Assembly (NCBI GenBank): GCA_900549625.1
Contig: URPE01000004.1
Span: 15,799-79,798, forward strand
Length of the DNA stretch: 64,000 nucleotides
Reading direction: 5' to 3'
Source of the DNA: an uncultured Mycoplasmatota bacterium
GTDB taxonomy: Bacteria; Bacillota_I; Bacilli_A; RF39; UBA660
Shown here: positions 8,386 to 16,198 of the stretch, piece after piece
Numbering within the stretch: position 1 is the first letter of the stretch
Layout: every line of letters begins with the position of its first letter
Notes under the pieces: model-generated
What the model was told of the DNA's origin: nothing
What the model saw: only the letters and a program-made list of their open reading frames with translations
Databases searched by the model: none
Program-made: the position numbers and the translations under genes

Positions 8386-10239
8386 ATGAAGTTAAAGAAT
8401 AAATTACAATCAAAGCATATTTATATTGCGTTTCTCTTTATTTCTTTTTTTCTTGCACTTTTGTTTTGCATATTCATTTTGAATTTAAAATATTTTAGTA
8501 ATGATTTTAAAGGGAAAAAAGATATTAATTTAACTATTAATGAAATAGATAATGGCATAGAACTTAAAAGTTCTTTAATTGATAGTTATGTTAAGGAGAT
8601 TTCTTTTTTAGCGAGTACAAGTAGTGAAAATAAAATTGAAGTGCTTTTATATACAGTTAATAATGATGAAGAAGAGTATTTAAGAAGTGAGACTATCTAT
8701 CCTACTTATAATGGTGAAAATTATTTTAAAATTGATAAGAATGTGTCTTCTATAGTTTTAAGAATTAATAATTTGAAGAAAGAAGATATAACTATTAATA
8801 ATTTTAAAATACATAATGAATTTAGTTTTAATTTAATTGTTTTTATATTTGTATTTTTAATTGTTTTTTATATTTGTTATTTTGGAAGAAAAATGATTTT
8901 AAAGGAAAATATTAGTATTGTTAAAACTTTTATTATGATTTCTTTACCAGTAGGGGTTATATATGCTTTAATTACACCTTTTGCCTATTCTATGGATGAA
9001 AAAGAGCATTTTGTTCGGGCGTATAATATTTCTTATTTTAATTTTAATTTAGATAAAGGCGAAGAAGTGCTTTGGCCTTTAGATATTAAACTTTATTTAG
9101 AACAACCTTATAATGTATTTGTGCCAACAACATATAGTTCATATAAAGCTTATATAAATGAATTAACTAATGTTGGTAATAGTAATTATGAAAAAAAATA
9201 TTATGCTTCAACTGCTGAGCCATATTTATTTTTAGCGTATGTTATTAGTGGTATAGGTATTTTAGTAGGACGAATACTTTCACTTTCTTTACCAATGCAG
9301 TTTTTACTGGGAAGGTTATTTAGCTTGTTATTTTTTACGTTAGTTGTAGCTATGGCTATTAAGCTTAGTGGTAAGTTTAAAAATCTTGTTTTTGTAGTTG
9401 GACTTATTCCGTTAGTACTCTTTCAAGCAGCATCATATTCGGCTGATATGTTTACCAATGCAATGTGTATTTTGTCTTTTGCTCTTACAATATATTATAG
9501 TAATATGAAAAAGAAAATTGGTTTAAAAGAAATCTTGATACTTTCTTTATGTTATGCTTTTAGTTTCTTATCTAAAATAGCGTATTTTCCAGTATGTGGT
9601 TTGATATTCTTAATTAAGAATGAAAAATTTAATAGTAAATGTCAGTCATTTTTATATAAAGGACTATTAATATTAATTAATTTAGCTTTCTTTTATATTA
9701 CTTATAAGTATGCTTCTATTCATGGGATCGTTCAATGGGCTGTGGAAGGTGTTGATTTAAAAAAACAAGTGCTATTTATTTTACATAAACCATTATCTTA
9801 TATAAATGTATTGTATCATACTTTTGATTTAGGAATTTTTTCCTTACTACTTACAGGAACTTTACAACTTGGTTATTTTGGTGATTTAGGTTATATGCCT
9901 CTTGTTCTTTTACTTGTAATCTTTGTAATTAGTATAGCGTCTACAAGTGTTAAAATGAGTATTTATGAAAAAATATTTATCTTCTTAGTTATTATAGGTT
10001 CTATCGTTGTTTCAATGACAAGTTTATATGTAAGTTTTACACCAGTTTCTAATACAACAGTCTTAGGTTATCAGGGACGTTACTTAATACCAATATTTTT
10101 ACCAACACTTGCTTTGTTTACATCACCTAAATTTAAGGTGGCATGGCAAGAAAAAACTATTAATTATTTTATTACTTATGGTATACTTTTCTTGAATATA
10201 TTTGGAATTTTTAAAATTCTAATAGATTATTATTTGTAG
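8386..10239 (+). CDS. DUF2142-family polytopic membrane protein (possible GT-C-like enzyme)
   Basis: This 617-residue protein has an N-terminal membrane segment, an extracytoplasmic region of about 100 residues, and roughly ten further membrane segments. The PFAYSMDEKEHFVRAYNIS stretch near residue 200, with acidic residues and a histidine just outside a membrane helix, matches the DUF2142 family. These proteins occur in polysaccharide clusters and their topology resembles GT-C transferases that use polyprenyl-phosphate sugars. The neighbouring polyprenyl-phosphate glycosyltransferase-like genes fit a role in adding side-chain sugars outside the membrane. That role is inferred; family membership is more secure. 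Confidence 0.7.
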   Translation: MKLKNKLQSKHIYIAFLFISFFLALLFCIFILNLKYFSNDFKGKKDINLTINEIDNGIELKSSLIDSYVKEISFLASTSSENKIEVLLYTVNNDEEEYLRSETIYPTYNGENYFKIDKNVSSIVLRINNLKKEDITINNFKIHNEFSFNLIVFIFVFLIVFYICYFGRKMILKENISIVKTFIMISLPVGVIYALITPFAYSMDEKEHFVRAYNISYFNFNLDKGEEVLWPLDIKLYLEQPYNVFVPTTYSSYKAYINELTNVGNSNYEKKYYASTAEPYLFLAYVISGIGILVGRILSLSLPMQFLLGRLFSLLFFTLVVAMAIKLSGKFKNLVFVVGLIPLVLFQAASYSADMFTNAMCILSFALTIYYSNMKKKIGLKEILILSLCYAFSFLSKIAYFPVCGLIFLIKNEKFNSKCQSFLYKGLLILINLAFFYITYKYASIHGIVQWAVEGVDLKKQVLFILHKPLSYINVLYHTFDLGIFSLLLTGTLQLGYFGDLGYMPLVLLLVIFVISIASTSVKMSIYEKIFIFLVIIGSIVVSMTSLYVSFTPVSNTTVLGYQGRYLIPIFLPTLALFTSPKFKVAWQEKTINYFITYGILFLNIFGIFKILIDYYL

Positions 10240-10248
10240 GAGATGTTT

Positions 10249-10962
10249 ATGAAGAAGATTTTAATTATTATTCCAGCATATAACGAGGAAGAAAATATTT
10301 TAAATACTTATAATACTATAATGGATTATAATAAAAAAAATAAAACTAATTATGATGTGATAGTTATTAATGATGGGTCACGTGATAATACTGAAGGTGT
10401 ACTTACTATTAATAATATTCCCCATATTAAACTTATTTGTAATTTGGGTATTGGAGGGGCCGTTCAAACAGGATATAAATATGCTTTTAAAAATGGCTAT
10501 GATATTGCGGTACAATATGATGGAGATGGACAACATGATGTTAGTTATGTAAAAACAATTACGGATCCAATTATTAATGGTGAATGTGATATGGTTATTG
10601 GATCAAGATTTGTAAGTGATTCACCATCAACATTTAAGTCTAGTTGGTTTAGAAGGTTAGGTATTAATTTGATATCAGGTGTTATAAAACTTAAAACTGG
10701 TAAAAAAGTATATGATACAACTAGTGGTTTTAGAGCAGTATCTAGAGATATAATTAAATTATTTACAATAAATTATCCGACTGAATATCCTGAACCAATT
10801 AGTACAGTTGATACAATAAAACAAGGCTATAAAGTAAGTGAGTTACCAGTTAAAATGAAAGAAAGAGAACATGGTAAAAGTTCAATAACGCCTTTTAAAA
10901 GTGCTTATTATATGATTAATGTAATATTTTCAATATTAGTTATGAAAGCGGTGAAAAGATGA
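10249..10962 (+). CDS. Family 2 glycosyltransferase, polyprenyl-phosphate sugar synthase-like
   Basis: The protein (about 237 residues) begins ILIIIPAYNEEENI and carries INDGSRDNT and YDGDGQHD, as in the DPM1/ArnC-like GT2 group that transfers a sugar to a polyprenyl phosphate. It lacks C-terminal membrane helices. The ATG at 10249 is preferred over one at 10243 because AGGAG directly abuts the earlier codon but is 6 bases from this one. Its stop overlaps the next start (ATGA). It is translationally coupled to the DUF2304 and EmrE-like genes, a layout typical of sugar-lipid modification modules. Confidence 0.8.
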   Translation: MKKILIIIPAYNEEENILNTYNTIMDYNKKNKTNYDVIVINDGSRDNTEGVLTINNIPHIKLICNLGIGGAVQTGYKYAFKNGYDIAVQYDGDGQHDVSYVKTITDPIINGECDMVIGSRFVSDSPSTFKSSWFRRLGINLISGVIKLKTGKKVYDTTSGFRAVSRDIIKLFTINYPTEYPEPISTVDTIKQGYKVSELPVKMKEREHGKSSITPFKSAYYMINVIFSILVMKAVKR

Positions 10963-11297
10963 GTCTTAAACTTATTATTTGTTTAATAATTTATACAATA
11001 TTTTGGTTATGTTTAGTAGTTTATTATGTAAGACATAAAAAAATAGCTGTTCGTTATTCTTTATTTTGGATTATACCAACGTTTTGTTTATTTTTAGCAA
11101 GTGTATTTCCAGGAATAATTTCTTCAATTAATAAGTTATTTGGCTTTGAGGTTTTATCTAATTTAATACTAGGGATATTTATTACGATTTTAATGCTTAT
11201 CACTTTTGTTTTAACAGTAGTTGTAACTAAACAAAAAGAAACTATTAAGGACTTAGTTCAAGAAGTTTCAATGTTAGAAAGTGAGATAAGAAAATGA
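10959..11297 (+). CDS. DUF2304 small membrane protein
   Basis: The protein has 112 residues with three predicted membrane helices (about residues 3-22, 35-52 and 65-88), then a cytoplasmic coiled-coil-like tail (VTKQKETIKDLVQEVSMLESEI). This matches the DUF2304 family, found next to polyprenyl-phosphate glycosyltransferases in many bacteria and of unknown biochemical role. It overlaps the upstream and downstream genes by 4 bases each, which suggests coordinated synthesis and perhaps a complex with them. Confidence 0.7.
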   Translation: MSLKLIICLIIYTIFWLCLVVYYVRHKKIAVRYSLFWIIPTFCLFLASVFPGIISSINKLFGFEVLSNLILGIFITILMLITFVLTVVVTKQKETIKDLVQEVSMLESEIRK

Positions 11298-11644
11298 AAT
11301 ATATTTTAATACTTGTTTACATTCTTTGTACGACAAGTGGAATTACTTTTATGAAACTTGGTGGAGATTCTTTACATTTAGGTATTAAGGGCGGACTAAG
11401 TTTTGGTGTTTCTTGGACAACTTTTTTAGGGTTATTGTTTTATTTAGTTAGTTTCTTGTTATGGCAAAGAATTGTCGTAAAGTATGATTTGTCAATTATC
11501 GTACCCATTGTTAATGGTATTGTACAAGTAATTACTTTATTTATAGGACACTTTATCTTTAAAGAAACATTAAGTGTAACATCTTATATTGGGACATTTT
11601 TAGTAATTATGGGTATTGGTCTTATTGGACTTGGTAGTAAATAA
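11294..11644 (+). CDS. EmrE/EamA-type small transporter (ArnE/ArnF-like candidate flippase)
   Basis: This 116-residue protein has four membrane helices, with conserved-looking GGLSFGVSW and SIIVPIVNGI segments resembling small multidrug resistance proteins. In glycolipid clusters such proteins, like ArnE/ArnF, are thought to flip polyprenyl-phosphate sugars. It overlaps the DUF2304 gene by 4 bases and lies between two polyprenyl-phosphate GT2 genes, which supports the flippase idea over drug export. The family glutamate of EmrE helix 1 is not obvious, which also argues against proton-coupled drug efflux. Confidence 0.65.
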   Translation: MKYILILVYILCTTSGITFMKLGGDSLHLGIKGGLSFGVSWTTFLGLLFYLVSFLLWQRIVVKYDLSIIVPIVNGIVQVITLFIGHFIFKETLSVTSYIGTFLVIMGIGLIGLGSK

Positions 11645-11661
11645 CTTGCCAAGTCTTTTTT
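11628..11661 (+). terminator. Intrinsic terminator after the EmrE-like gene
   Basis: GACTTGG pairs with CCAAGTC across a 14-base loop that contains the stop codon, followed by seven Ts. It probably ends the long surface-polymer operon. Confidence 0.65.
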
Positions 11662-11698
11662 TGCTTGTTAAAATATATGTAGGAATGGTGAATTAAAA

Positions 11699-12637
11699 AT
11701 GAAAAAGAAAATTAGTGTAATAGTATCTTGTTATAATGAAGAAGAATCACTCCCTTTGTTTTATAAAGAAATGAATAAAGTTATGGAAGAAATGACTAGT
11801 AATGAGTTTGAACTTGTATTTGTTAATGATGGTAGTAGTGATAAAACATTAGATGTTATAAAAAGTTTGCGAGAGAAAGACCCACGTATACGATATGTTT
11901 CTTTTTCCCGTAATTTTGGTAAGGAAGCCGCTATGCTTGCAGGTCTTGATTATGCAACAGGAGACTATATAACTCTTATGGATGCCGACTTACAAGATCC
12001 ACCGCGTTTACTTCCAGAAATGCTTAAGTATATTAATGAAGGATATGACTGTGTTGGGACAAGACGAGTAACTAGAAAAGGTGAACCACCTATTAGAAGC
12101 TTTTTTGCCCGTATGTTTTATAAACTTATTAATAAATTAAGTAAAGTAGAAATGGTGGATGGAGCTAGAGATTATAGGTTAATGACTAGACAAATGGTTG
12201 ATGCAATTACTAGTACTCGGGAATATAATCGTTATTCCAAGGGACTTTGGAGTTTTGTTGGTTTTAAAACAAAATGGCTAGAATTTGAAAATGTAGAAAG
12301 AATTGCTGGAGAAACAAAATGGAGTTTTTGGAAATTATTTAAATATGCTATAGAAGGCATAGTGGCTTTTAGTACTGTGCCTCTTACAATGGCAGCATTT
12401 TTAGGAATACTTTTTTGTTTGATTTCGTTTGTAATGATTTTAGTTATTGTTTTTAAGACAATTATTTGGGGTGACCCCGTAGGTGGCTGGCCAAGCCTTG
12501 CTTGTATCATTATTTTTGTTAGTGGTATTCAATTATTTTTCATGGGTATATTTGGTGAATATTTAGCAAAAACATATTTAGAAACAAAGAAAAGACCAAT
12601 TTATATAGTAAAGGAAACAGATAGTGATGATAATTAA
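11699..12637 (+). CDS. GtrB/YkoT-like polyprenyl-phosphate glycosyltransferase
   Basis: This 312-residue GT2 enzyme starts ISVIVSCYNEEESLP, has VNDGSSDKT and the DADLQDPP motif near residue 95, and ends with two membrane helices (about residues 225-250 and 262-285). This is the architecture of GtrB/GtrII-type bactoprenol glucosyltransferases, which load a hexose onto undecaprenyl phosphate on the inner face. With the EmrE-like protein as flippase and the DUF2142 protein as outer transferase it could form a three-part wall-polymer glycosylation system. The enzyme class is solid; the system is inferred. Confidence 0.85.
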   Translation: MKKKISVIVSCYNEEESLPLFYKEMNKVMEEMTSNEFELVFVNDGSSDKTLDVIKSLREKDPRIRYVSFSRNFGKEAAMLAGLDYATGDYITLMDADLQDPPRLLPEMLKYINEGYDCVGTRRVTRKGEPPIRSFFARMFYKLINKLSKVEMVDGARDYRLMTRQMVDAITSTREYNRYSKGLWSFVGFKTKWLEFENVERIAGETKWSFWKLFKYAIEGIVAFSTVPLTMAAFLGILFCLISFVMILVIVFKTIIWGDPVGGWPSLACIIIFVSGIQLFFMGIFGEYLAKTYLETKKRPIYIVKETDSDDN

Positions 12638-12644
12638 TAAAAAA

Positions 12645-12673
12645 TTGACTTAACAATAATTTTGTGTTAGAGT
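12645..12673 (+). promoter_or_regulatory. Promoter of the 12699 gene
   Basis: TTGACT, 17 bases, TAGAGT, placed 26 bases before the start. An AAGGGGG ribosome site follows. Confidence 0.55.
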
Positions 12674-12698
12674 ATCCCTCAAGAAAAGGGGGATGGTT

Positions 12699-13859
12699 AT
12701 GAATTATGGTAACTATGAAAAAATATGTATACTTTTAAAAGAATGTATTGATTTATATGAACAAATTAATACTAAAAATTATACGTTTTCTTATAAGCTT
12801 GCTTCTGGGGATAATTTGAATTTTAAAATACAAGAAGTAAATGTTTCACATCTTCTTGGTGTTAATACGGAAGTGATAGGAAATTCGTTTCTTTCTATAA
12901 GATTAAAAAATATGAATAGTTATGAGCTACTTAATTTTTTGCTAGAAGATCCATATCGCTTTTCTAGATATCTAATGCGTAATAAAATTGATTCTGGTTT
13001 TGTTTTTTCACCAATGATAGAAGAGAAAATTAAGTCTTTTGAGACTAGTATTAAGTTTAGCCTTTTGCCACTAGTAGGTATTATTAAAATTGATAAATCT
13101 AAGAAATGGCAAGATGATTTACCCGAAATAATGGATGTTGATTATCTGATTATAAAAGAATTTGAAGAAAATTATAGTGTTCTTGGTTTACGTAAAAAAG
13201 AGAATACTAGTTATTATGTGCCAATATCTAATATGTGTTGGAAAAAAAATGAAATTGATAAATATATGAAATATTTGAAAAATCAAGAATGTAGTTTGCC
13301 TTTTAGGCTTTATATTAAAGAATTGGATAAAAAGATGTGGTTTAATGAAAGCCAAAAGAAAGCAAGATTACAGACATTAAACGATTGGCGTGATAAGTTT
13401 GGTATGACTGTTTCTGTCGGTTTTGATTATGAAAAATTATTGCTTAGAAGTTGCATAAAAAGTGATGAAAATGAACAAATTTGTAGTTCAATTGAAACAA
13501 TAACAACGGCTATAAAAGAAAAGAAATTTCCTATAGAAACTGATTATGAAAATTTAGCTTTAAAAAGACTTAGTTACGCTATTAATGATTTTAATTATAA
13601 AAATTGTAGTGTTGGTAGTGAATCTTATTCTTTGATGAAAGAAGAGCTTGAAAATAAGAAAGTGGAATTAAATAGTATAAAAGAAAGAAATTTGGCTTTG
13701 GAACAGGAGAATCATTTACAACAAGAAGAATTAGAAACCATGCGTCTTGAACTTGATTTGTATAAATCGTTTTTTAATAGTTTAAAACTAAGTGTAAATG
13801 ATTTTACTGAGAAACAAATGAGTTTGACTAGAACATTTAATGAAGAAAAAGATAAGTAA
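12699..13859 (+). CDS. Unknown protein with C-terminal coiled coil (possible PBECR4-like N-terminus)
   Basis: I do not recognise this 386-residue protein with confidence. The first 70 residues (FSYKLASGDNLNFKI followed by SHLLGV) resemble the PBECR4 group, a predicted BECR-fold nuclease family linked to phage and conflict systems, but this is a weak pattern match. The last 70 residues are heptad-like and charged (ENKKVELNSIKERNLALEQ onwards), indicating a coiled coil. The ATG at 12699 is preferred over 12693 because the ribosome site is 6 bases away from it. It stands alone between its own promoter and the aspS leader. Confidence 0.6.
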   Translation: MNYGNYEKICILLKECIDLYEQINTKNYTFSYKLASGDNLNFKIQEVNVSHLLGVNTEVIGNSFLSIRLKNMNSYELLNFLLEDPYRFSRYLMRNKIDSGFVFSPMIEEKIKSFETSIKFSLLPLVGIIKIDKSKKWQDDLPEIMDVDYLIIKEFEENYSVLGLRKKENTSYYVPISNMCWKKNEIDKYMKYLKNQECSLPFRLYIKELDKKMWFNESQKKARLQTLNDWRDKFGMTVSVGFDYEKLLLRSCIKSDENEQICSSIETITTAIKEKKFPIETDYENLALKRLSYAINDFNYKNCSVGSESYSLMKEELENKKVELNSIKERNLALEQENHLQQEELETMRLELDLYKSFFNSLKLSVNDFTEKQMSLTRTFNEEKDK

Positions 13860-13865
13860 AAAGAC

Positions 13866-13893
13866 TAGACAAATTATGAAAATGACTTATAAT
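13866..13893 (+). promoter_or_regulatory. Promoter of the aspS T-box transcript
   Basis: TAGACA, 16 bases, TATAAT. Transcription would start near 13900, just before the first base-paired element of the leader. Confidence 0.6.
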
Positions 13894-13899
13894 ATTAAT

Positions 13900-14100
13900 A
13901 TAATTATTGATTGCAAGAGTATTTTTAAATAATTTATAGAGACTTTATGGTTGGTGAAAATAAAGATGCATTTAAAAAGAAAGACAGCAACAAAATGATA
14001 AATCGTAATTCTTGCGTTAAAAGAAAAAGAGCATAGATTCTATGAAATAAGGTGGTACCGCGGATATATTCGTCCTTATGTTATAGAGTCTTTTTATTTT
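13900..14100 (+). promoter_or_regulatory. T-box riboswitch leader of the AspRS gene
   Basis: The T-box core GGTGGTACCGCG is at 14051-14062. The terminator is made of 14035-14052 pairing with 14074-14091, followed by a T run. Stem I is visible: TTTTTAAAT (13922-13930) pairs with ATTTAAAAA (13970-13978), AGAGA plus a CTTTA/TAAAG hairpin with GGTTGGTG form the distal part, and AGTA lies at 13918-13921. The context GAAAGACA after the upper stem places a GAC (Asp) specifier at 13983-13985. An AAC (Asn) triplet also followed by A lies 6 bases further on. T-boxes sense uncharged tRNA and permit readthrough. Confidence 0.85.
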
Positions 14101-14116
14101 AGAAAGAAGGATATTT

Positions 14117-15433
14117 ATGGAAAAAGTATATGTTAATGAACTTAGTAATTATATTGGTAAAACTATTTCTTTTAGTGGTTTTGTTGATACGATTAGAGAT
14201 AAAAAGTGGGTAATGTTTGTAATACTAAGAGACAGTACGGGAAAAGTGCAAATGACGATTGAAAAAAGTGAGGAAGAAAATCAAAGATTACTTGATATTA
14301 TGAAGAATGTTAGTACTGATAGTACTTTAAAAATTACTTGTGAGGTTAAAGAAAATGAAGCAGTTAAACTTGGAGGTATTGAGCTAATACCTAAAAGTAT
14401 TACTGTTACATCACTTGCTTGTGCATTACCATTTGATTACAATAATTTAGATGGAGTTAATATTGATACAAGACTTGACTATAGATGGATTGATTTACGT
14501 AATCAAAAAAATATGTTAGCAAGACAAGTTGAATCTTTAATGGTCCAAGGGATGCGTGAATATTTATATAAAGAAGATTTTACAGAGATTCATACACCTA
14601 AGTTACTAGGGGCCGCTAGTGAATCTGGTAGTGAGGTATTTGAGGTAAAATACTTTGATAGATCTGCTTACCTTGCTCAGTCACCACAATTTTATAAACA
14701 AATGGCAATGGCGGCTGGTATGAGTAAGATATTTGAAGTAGCACCGGCTTTTAGAGCAGAGAATTCTAATACTAATCGTCATGCGACAGAGTTTACTAGT
14801 TTTGACCTTGAATTTAGTTATATTGATTCTTATGAAGATGTAATGAATTTAGAAGAAGATTTACTTATTGCAGGTCTTACTAAAGTTAAAGAAAAATATG
14901 GTGAGAAAATAAAAGATGTTTTTGGAACAGAAATCGTTATACCAACAAAGCCTTTTCCAAGAATAAAATTACAAGATTTATATAAAGAATTAAATGAAAG
15001 ATATGGGTTTACGATACCTACTAGTGATGTAGGGGACTTAAATGCCGAAGCCGAAAAGTTAACTAGCCGTTATGCTATGGAGGTATATGGACATGAATTT
15101 ATTTTCATAACTGGTTTTAGCGCGGCAAAAAGAGCATTCTATCATATGCGAGATGAAAATGGTGAATTACAAGGGTATGATTTGATTTGGCGAGGAACAG
15201 AGATTACTACTGGTGCTCAAAGGGAACACAGATATGAAGAGATAGTTAAGAATGCTAAAGAAAAAAGTTTAGGAGAAGATGTTTCATTCTATTTACAATT
15301 TTTCAAATATGGTTGCCCACCACATGGCGGATTTGCAATCGGTGTTGATAGACTTACTATGCTTATGCTAGGATTACCATCTGTAAAAGAAACACAGTTC
15401 CTATTTAGAGGACCTAATAGACTAAATCCATAA
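14117..15433 (+). CDS. aspS: Aspartyl-tRNA synthetase, archaeal/eukaryal type (AspS2)
   Basis: The 438-residue length, lack of the bacterial GAD insertion, and short N-terminal OB-fold (KTISFSGFVDTIRDKKWVMF) identify the archaeal-type enzyme rather than the roughly 590-residue bacterial one. Class II motif 2 is AFRAENSNTNRHATEF and motif 3 is GGFAIGVDRLTMLMLG. This type is often nondiscriminating, also charging tRNA-Asn for GatCAB amidation; that is known for relatives and not shown here. A T-box leader precedes it. AAGAAGG lies 6 bases before the ATG. No gat genes are in the window, but asnB is at 53171. Confidence 0.9.
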   Translation: MEKVYVNELSNYIGKTISFSGFVDTIRDKKWVMFVILRDSTGKVQMTIEKSEEENQRLLDIMKNVSTDSTLKITCEVKENEAVKLGGIELIPKSITVTSLACALPFDYNNLDGVNIDTRLDYRWIDLRNQKNMLARQVESLMVQGMREYLYKEDFTEIHTPKLLGAASESGSEVFEVKYFDRSAYLAQSPQFYKQMAMAAGMSKIFEVAPAFRAENSNTNRHATEFTSFDLEFSYIDSYEDVMNLEEDLLIAGLTKVKEKYGEKIKDVFGTEIVIPTKPFPRIKLQDLYKELNERYGFTIPTSDVGDLNAEAEKLTSRYAMEVYGHEFIFITGFSAAKRAFYHMRDENGELQGYDLIWRGTEITTGAQREHRYEEIVKNAKEKSLGEDVSFYLQFFKYGCPPHGGFAIGVDRLTMLMLGLPSVKETQFLFRGPNRLNP

Positions 15434-15466
15434 AATATCACGGGTTGAAATTACGAAATATCACGG
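15433..15466 (+). repeat. Short direct repeat AAATATCACGG
   Basis: The 11-base sequence occurs twice, at 15433-15443 and 15456-15466, immediately after the AspRS stop. Its role is unknown. Confidence 0.5.
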
Positions 15467-15500
15467 AATAGTATGGTTCAATAAAATCAGGTATAAAGAG

Positions 15501-15527
15501 AGATGATGAATTTTCATCTTTTTTTTA
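15501..15527 (+). terminator. Intrinsic terminator after aspS
   Basis: AGATGA and TCATCT pair around a 7-base loop and are followed by eight or more Ts. Confidence 0.7.
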
Positions 15528-15572
15528 TGTAGTAATATGTAGTAAATAATAATAATAGAATGGTGAGTATAA

Positions 15573-15844
15573 ATGAAAGATTATTATTTACTAATAGGAT
15601 TAAATGGTAAGGATGTTAAAATAGTTAACGTTAATAAATTTACAAGTTCAGTACATAATAAATTAAAACCTATAAGAAGCGTTTATCTAGATAGTTGTTG
15701 TTCAAAGTAGAATTAATTATTTGTAAAAAAAGATATCATTGTTATAACTGCAATAAGATATTTACAGAGAAATTAAATATAAATGTTGATAAAGGTAATG
15801 TTTCAAATAATAATATAAAGGTATCAAAAAGGGTAGATATATGA
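15573..15844 (+). pseudogene. Frameshifted N-terminal remnant of an ISL3-type transposase
   Basis: Two adjacent frames look like one decayed gene. The first (15573-15710) encodes 45 residues ending in CCSK. A frame change at about 15705 opens a second stretch that reads KKRYHCYNCNKIFTEK and then NVDKGNVSNN, matching the zinc-ribbon and the following VDK..SNN segment near the N-terminus of ISL3-family transposases. The catalytic DDE domain is absent and no terminal repeats were found. It is a fossil of insertion in this AT-rich intergenic zone. Confidence 0.5.
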
Positions 15845-15860
15845 TATATTATGAAAAATT

Positions 15861-15885
15861 AGTTCCGTTCAGTTCTGTTCAGTTC
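15861..15885 (+). repeat. 10-base tandem repeat (2.5 copies)
   Basis: AGTTCCGTTC, AGTTCTGTTC and AGTTC follow each other directly. The rest of 15845-16097 is AT-rich with no gene that I can support. It is far too short for a CRISPR or a minisatellite gene. Confidence 0.6.
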
Positions 15886-16098
15886 AAACCATTAGTTGAA
15901 TTACTTGTGATATATATAGTAATTCAAATGAGTAGAATATGTGTTATAACAAATGCTATTATGAATATACAAGATAAATTATAAATATATGAAATTATTT
16001 GGATAAATTTTATGAATGAATAAAAATATGATTTATTGTGTGATTATTATAATTTTGGTCTTAAATAATGTAATATGATTTTTTGGAACAAACAGACT

Positions 16099-16150
16099 TT
16101 TTTCCAAAAGCTTCTCTATTTATATACTTTTGGAAAAATTTTTCCAAAAC
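16099..16150 (+). promoter_or_regulatory. TTCCAAAA inverted and direct repeats upstream of the DUF4143 ATPase promoter
   Basis: TTTTTCCAAAAG (16099-16110) and CTTTTGGAAAAA (16127-16138) form a perfect 12-base inverted repeat. A further TTTTTCCAAAAC copy (16140-16150) abuts the -35 box, and TTTTGGAA occurs at 16081. Their position suggests an operator, though a hairpin role is possible. Confidence 0.5.
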
Positions 16151-16179
16151 TTGACTTTTTGCTTTTTGTGGTGTACACT
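16151..16179 (+). promoter_or_regulatory. Promoter of the DUF4143 ATPase gene
   Basis: TTGACT, 17 bases, TACACT. A repeated TTTTTCCAAAA element touches the -35 box. Confidence 0.65.
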
Positions 16180-16198
16180 TTAATTGAGGTGAATGTTT

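Noticed and set aside
10370..10552. Second + strand frame inside the GT2 gene
   Set aside because: Alternative frame of a well-supported GT2 gene.
10959..10962. Mollicute-type code with UGA as tryptophan
   Set aside because: UGA ends the GT2 gene at an ATGA overlap and tryptophan is encoded by TGG throughout.
15861..15885. Tandem GTTC-type repeats as a CRISPR array
   Set aside because: Unit is 10 bases with no spacers and no cas genes nearby.
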